From NCBI GenBank assembly GCA_035582835.1, contig JAYKAV010003127.1:246882-310881 (forward strand): 64,000 nt of DNA, written 5' to 3'. Position 1 is the first letter of the stretch, and every line of letters begins with the position of its first letter. Made by a program: the position numbers and the translations under genes. A model generated the notes under the pieces. It was not told the origin of the DNA, did no database searches, and was given only the letters and a program-made list of their open reading frames with translations. The stretch is from Phoebastria nigripes (Eukaryota; Chordata; Aves; Procellariiformes; Diomedeidae). Below, piece by piece: positions 60,040 through 64,000 of this stretch.

Positions 60040-60199
60040 CTTTCCCTGGGATGAACTCCCTCTGAAAGACTTCCTTGAGACTGCTATTCCCATGCAGCAG
60101 TCTGTGAGTCGGTAAGATATATAAATGGGAAGCTCCATAAATGGCTTCAGGCGTATAGGTGTAAGCTGCTAGCTTCTCTTCTGTTACTTTACCATTAAC
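60040..60199 (-). CDS. LARS2: LARS2 exon (CP1 editing domain, threonine-rich region)
   Basis: Residues 37-89 plus one base: [20 protein letters not shown] then [20 protein letters not shown]. Residues 50-55 (TYTPEA) align with the bacterial TTRPDT editing motif. The specificity threonine (E. coli Thr252) is alanine and the Arg is threonine, as in human LARS2 (TATPEA). This fits a mitochondrial LeuRS with a weakened or lost editing site. The acceptor is tttttcag and the donor gtggta. Confidence 0.95.
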
Positions 60200-61727
60200 C
60201 TGAAAAAGAGCAGAAAATATCCCTGATGAATTTATTTTTTCTCCATTGGAAGTGCAGTGGTTTTAGATTCCCCTTCCTTTTTATGCAACTAACAAATATA
60301 CATCACCCTGTAGAAATATACAATTCCGAATAGCAAAGCCGGATGCATTCCCACTATAGGGAGTTTCCAGAATCGAATCTTGACAAAAATTACTTTTAAG
60401 ACCTTGAGAAAGTTGCTTTACAATCTTGCCTCAGTTTATCCAAATATATAAAAAATATTTATATTCTAAAATCATACGTAATATTACATTGTGCTACTGA
60501 GCTAGATTCAATCCCTGGTTAAGTAACCTGGAATCCTTCTATTCCCTTTTAATATGCATGCCCTGTTTCCAAGAAATGGAAATCAAATGAGAATTTAAGA
60601 TTTTCTCAGCTACCAGGCTTTCTACCACACTTCTCTGATGAAGTCAATGCTGCAACTTACGTACAGGAATAAAATAATAAAAGGTGGCACAACATTAAAA
60701 CAACTGGACATAAAATGAGAGTCATAAACCCAGAAGACTGCTTAAGAATTATCACCCAGTACTATCAACAGGCTTTACATTTTAGGTCAATTAACTGTGG
60801 AGCATATGGGGGTCTTGGAAGGAGATTTTTTGCAACACGTATTGATACACATTTTCAGAAACAATTGACAAAAACAACTTAAATACCAAAATGCACCTTC
60901 TAGCAGTCTGCAATTCAGAAGTATTAAGAAAGTTAAAGCTGTCTCAATTTGAGGTTCCCAAAAATTCAGTATTTTAAAATAAGAAGTCACTTTTGAAATG
61001 TTAGACTAGAGTAAATGAGCACAATAAAGCTTTGAAGCCCAAGGGCTGAAATTCCATCAGGGTCTCTGAAAATCTCTTCTGTCACTACCACATTCAAAAT
61101 GCCTTTTGCATCTCTTCAGAAGGACTTCAGATTTTACCATTTTTTCTCTAGATAATTATAATTCTTTTAAGGTTTCTCTTTCCTTCCTCTCCTTTCTTTC
61201 TATCCAGAATTCTCTGTAGTTCCATCACTACCTAATTGTCTGGTTTTCATTATTTTAATTCCTGTATGTAATAAATTAAATAATGGACAAACATCAATAA
61301 AGTGGCTTGCCTGAGGTCAGCTTGGGTCTGACAGAGAAGGTGCTGTGCAGAGTGGAGCTAAAGCCCAGCTAGATCCCAGCTGACTTGTGCAGTGTCACTT
61401 GATACTGCTCTTGGTACTGCTCCCCTAAATGTCCTGGCTTTCAGGAATGCTTATTAGCTGGCATGTATTTTGGCACAAATACACACAGCCAATTTGCACC
61501 CGATGTTGCACTTGAACACACAAACCCTTTCCTAAGGAGGACAGCAGGGAGTATCTCTTCAACCCACAAGTGGTTCTTCAGGATCTGTGCTGGTCTGGGC
61601 ATGAACATATGATAATCTCTTTTAGTAGGTTTCAAGCTTTTTTAGATCTGAAAATCCATTCCCATCATGCATTTCAGGGGTTGCAGTTAGCCCAACCAAG
61701 ACAGCAGCACTGAGATTTCTGACTTAC
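60200..61727 (-). other. LARS2: LARS2 intron
   Basis: About 1.5 kb, phase 0. A possible MIR-like remnant lies near 61298-61370; otherwise nothing is recognised. Confidence 0.85.
61298..61370 (+). repeat. Possible MIR/CORE-SINE remnant
   Basis: aataaagtggcttgcctgag followed by gtcagcttgggtctgacaga and gctaaagccc resembles the MIR phrase agtgacttgcccaaggtcac followed by the ccaaagccc end. Very diverged and judged by eye. Confidence 0.28.
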
Positions 61728-61835
61728 CTTTAGCGAGAAGTCAAGATAGCATCCAACACAGTCACCTATCCAATTTGCTTGCATTTCTTTTATACCGTAC
61801 CATTCAGGGAGATTGGACAAAGCATCAAACATAGC
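61728..61835 (-). CDS. LARS2: LARS2 exon (entry to CP1 domain), most 5' exon in window
   Basis: Residues 1-36 of the part in the window: [20 protein letters not shown] then [16 protein letters not shown]. It matches human [20 protein letters not shown] and the bacterial MQRNWIGRSEG motif that leads into the editing domain. Both ends are on codon boundaries. The acceptor is catcag and the donor gtaagt. The exons for about 250 upstream residues are beyond 64000. Confidence 0.96.
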
Positions 61836-64000
61836 CTGATGCAATAAAAGAAAGAATTAGAGCACTCAGCTTTTGTAAGCATACAAATTAAGACTATGGG
61901 TTTAATTATAACTAACAGCAAAATGATAAGGTGCCAGTAAAAACATAGGAAGAGGTTTTTTATACTGCTGCTGCCCGAAGTTAATCTCTTTGAGAACAGA
62001 ATTAACATGGTGCAAGCCAGACGTATGATGTCTCCACTAGAGATCCTGTTGTTCTTAAAAGCGGCCTTCCTTTTGAATGGACTAAACCTTAAACACAGAA
62101 CAAAACCCTTAGATGAAAACAAACACAGAAAATATTCCCAATGGGTGTAAATTGTGGGAAGTGTAAGTGACCTAATGAACTGAACAAGACTACTGACACA
62201 TAAGAGATGTGCTTGCAGGTATGAAGCCTGCATTTGGATTAGTTGTTCTAGACAATAGCCTGGAGATGGCAGTCAGACAAAAGACATTTACATGTCCTAA
62301 AATTTTCAAGCTCTGACTTAAAATGGCAAAATAAGAGTTTCCAGCTGCCTATCTATTTTTCATATTTCATATTGATATTTTACCAAGCACAACAGGCTGT
62401 AAAATTGGGTGGGATCTTTAGGTGATATCATCCTGGAAAAAAAAAAAACCAACCCAAATCATAATAATAAGGGTTCATATTAAATTCAAAATATATATAA
62501 TAATATTATAATAACATAATAACAGTATAATATATTATGCAGCAGAGAAGAAATTAAGTGTTGGCTCCTTCATTAGCCATAATGTCCAACAGCCAACCTG
62601 TAATTTCTATGTATACTTATACTCAGCAAGAGATATAGCCATATATTTACGTGCTTTCTGATGTGTGGCATGGAAACATAACAGACTATTCCAAGTCAAC
62701 TAATATTTGCCTAAACCATTTGAACAGTATGTTTTTAATAAAAGAAATCTATAAAAAAGTAAAGGAGAAGATGTATAAAGAGATGGATAACTCAAAGCTC
62801 ATCTCATTTTTCACTTCATAACACTTCACATTTGTGTTATGAATACTCCATGACTGTCCAAAATCTTTACTTTGGCAGAAGTACAGCCAGAGGCATGAGT
62901 CACTCAGACAGATGGTGGATATGCTGAACAATTACAGTTAAAATCTAAGAATAAGGCAACATGTTGAATAATTTTTCCTTCAGCTGTGACTCCCAACATC
63001 AAATGTGCAAGCTCTTTATTATCTCATTAATTGCTAACAGCCTGCAAGGATGGACAGTAGCTCTTATGTGCTGCTCAAATTAAATAGTGGGTAGTTAGAT
63101 AATTAGTGAATACACAACTCATTCTTTTTCAACTTCTCTTTCAAGTTGTGTTTTAACTACATTCTTAAATATTTTCAGAGTGAGATGCAGAAAAGGATTA
63201 CTTTCCAGTTACTGCTCTGTTGCGTATCTATCATTCAAAACACAACAAAGGGCATGTCCTTCATAAATCATAGTATTACACCACCACTTGGGATTATTAT
63301 TGCTTTCTACATCCTTAAGAATCAAATTCATTTTCTGATGATTTACAAATAAAAGAATGGTAAGGTTTTGGAAGGTTTTTTCATCATACTGTAACTTTAA
63401 TCAGTTGCAGCTCACAATTGCAAGTATAATATATCACAGAGAATTCAGAATTCTCATTATTCTCATTAATTTTAGTGTTCCAGAGACTACTGAGCTTTAT
63501 CTGCCATGAATAATCCATGTACATACATACCTACCAATGAATAACGAATAACTGGAGTGATATATAGAGATATATAGACACAATACTTGGATACAGTCTT
63601 TCTAAGAACTTTATGCATTTCAGAATGAATGAAATTGTGCCAATACACACAGAACTGGCTGGACACATTAGCAGATTTTTATAAATTCTCCTGCTTGGAT
63701 ATCCATCCTAATCTACATTACATTTTGCTGGCAGAAGCAGCTAAACGTGCGTGTGCTCTACTGAAACTGTACAGTCTGTAATTGCTTGCCAGCAAAACCT
63801 TCTAGATATTTTTTCACTGCAGGATTAATACATCAAGATCCTTAATACCAGTGTGATAATGATTTTAACTCTAGTTAGTTGGNCTTATTAGGAGCTATAG
63901 GCTACAGTTTGACTTAGCCCAATTCTTCTCTTGATAATGCAATTGCTTCATGCAGCTAAATACAGTAAGAGCCAACTTAGCTTCACCTGAATGAAGATAA
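61836..64000 (-). other. LARS2: LARS2 intron (3' part)
   Basis: At least 2.2 kb of intron running off the window. AT-rich, with a TA/TAA-rich low-complexity stretch at about 62490-62540. I looked for the expected preceding exon (the RQWFIKTT region) and did not find it here. Confidence 0.85.

Noticed and set aside
63980..64000. A cttcattcag acceptor-like string on the minus strand at the window edge
   Set aside because: The sequence after it hits a stop within 13 codons and does not match the expected LARS2 residues.

Overview
The window is vertebrate nuclear DNA, almost certainly avian. The evidence is spliced genes with GT-AG introns, two CR1 LINE copies (one ending in the ATTCTATG repeats typical of bird CR1), and the gene order LARS2 then LIMD1 on one strand, as in the amniote block matching human 3p21.31. 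A solo LTR-like repeat of a kind I associate with neoavian birds hints at Neoaves rather than a galliform, but that is weak. Many isolated single Ns indicate a draft consensus.

Layout, in transcription order (both genes on the minus strand). From 64000 down to 14385 lie the last 14 coding exons of LARS2, mitochondrial leucyl-tRNA synthetase. They encode 654 residues plus a TAG stop, with every junction canonical and in frame. The first roughly 250 residues (mitochondrial presequence and HIGH half of the catalytic domain) lie beyond 64000. A gene-poor stretch of about 11.5 kb follows (14200 to 2900). Then comes a strong CpG island holding the LIMD1 promoter and its first coding exon (2557-1384, 391 codons plus one base). 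The LIM-domain exons lie below position 1.

The two genes are unrelated in function but linked: LARS2 charges mitochondrial tRNA-Leu in the matrix, and LIMD1 is an Ajuba/Zyxin-type LIM scaffold.

The introns carry most of the mobile DNA: a short CR1 with an open 3' reading frame (16735-17300), an old CR1 with recognisable reverse-transcriptase sequence (about 43030-44990, minus), and a solo-LTR-like element with internal minisatellite structure (33571-34683). There is also a poly(A) tract preceded by AATAAA (47462-47530) and a striking pair of about 340-bp inverted arms about 1 kb apart (26642-26981 and 27996-28335).

I found no operon-like, CRISPR-like or defence system, and no clearly new molecular machine. 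The best items for a second look are the near-perfect 45-bp-arm GC-box palindrome in the LIMD1 promoter and the nearly identical inverted arms in the penultimate LARS2 intron. The degenerate LARS2 editing pocket and the poly(A)-tailed insert, odd for a bird genome, come next.
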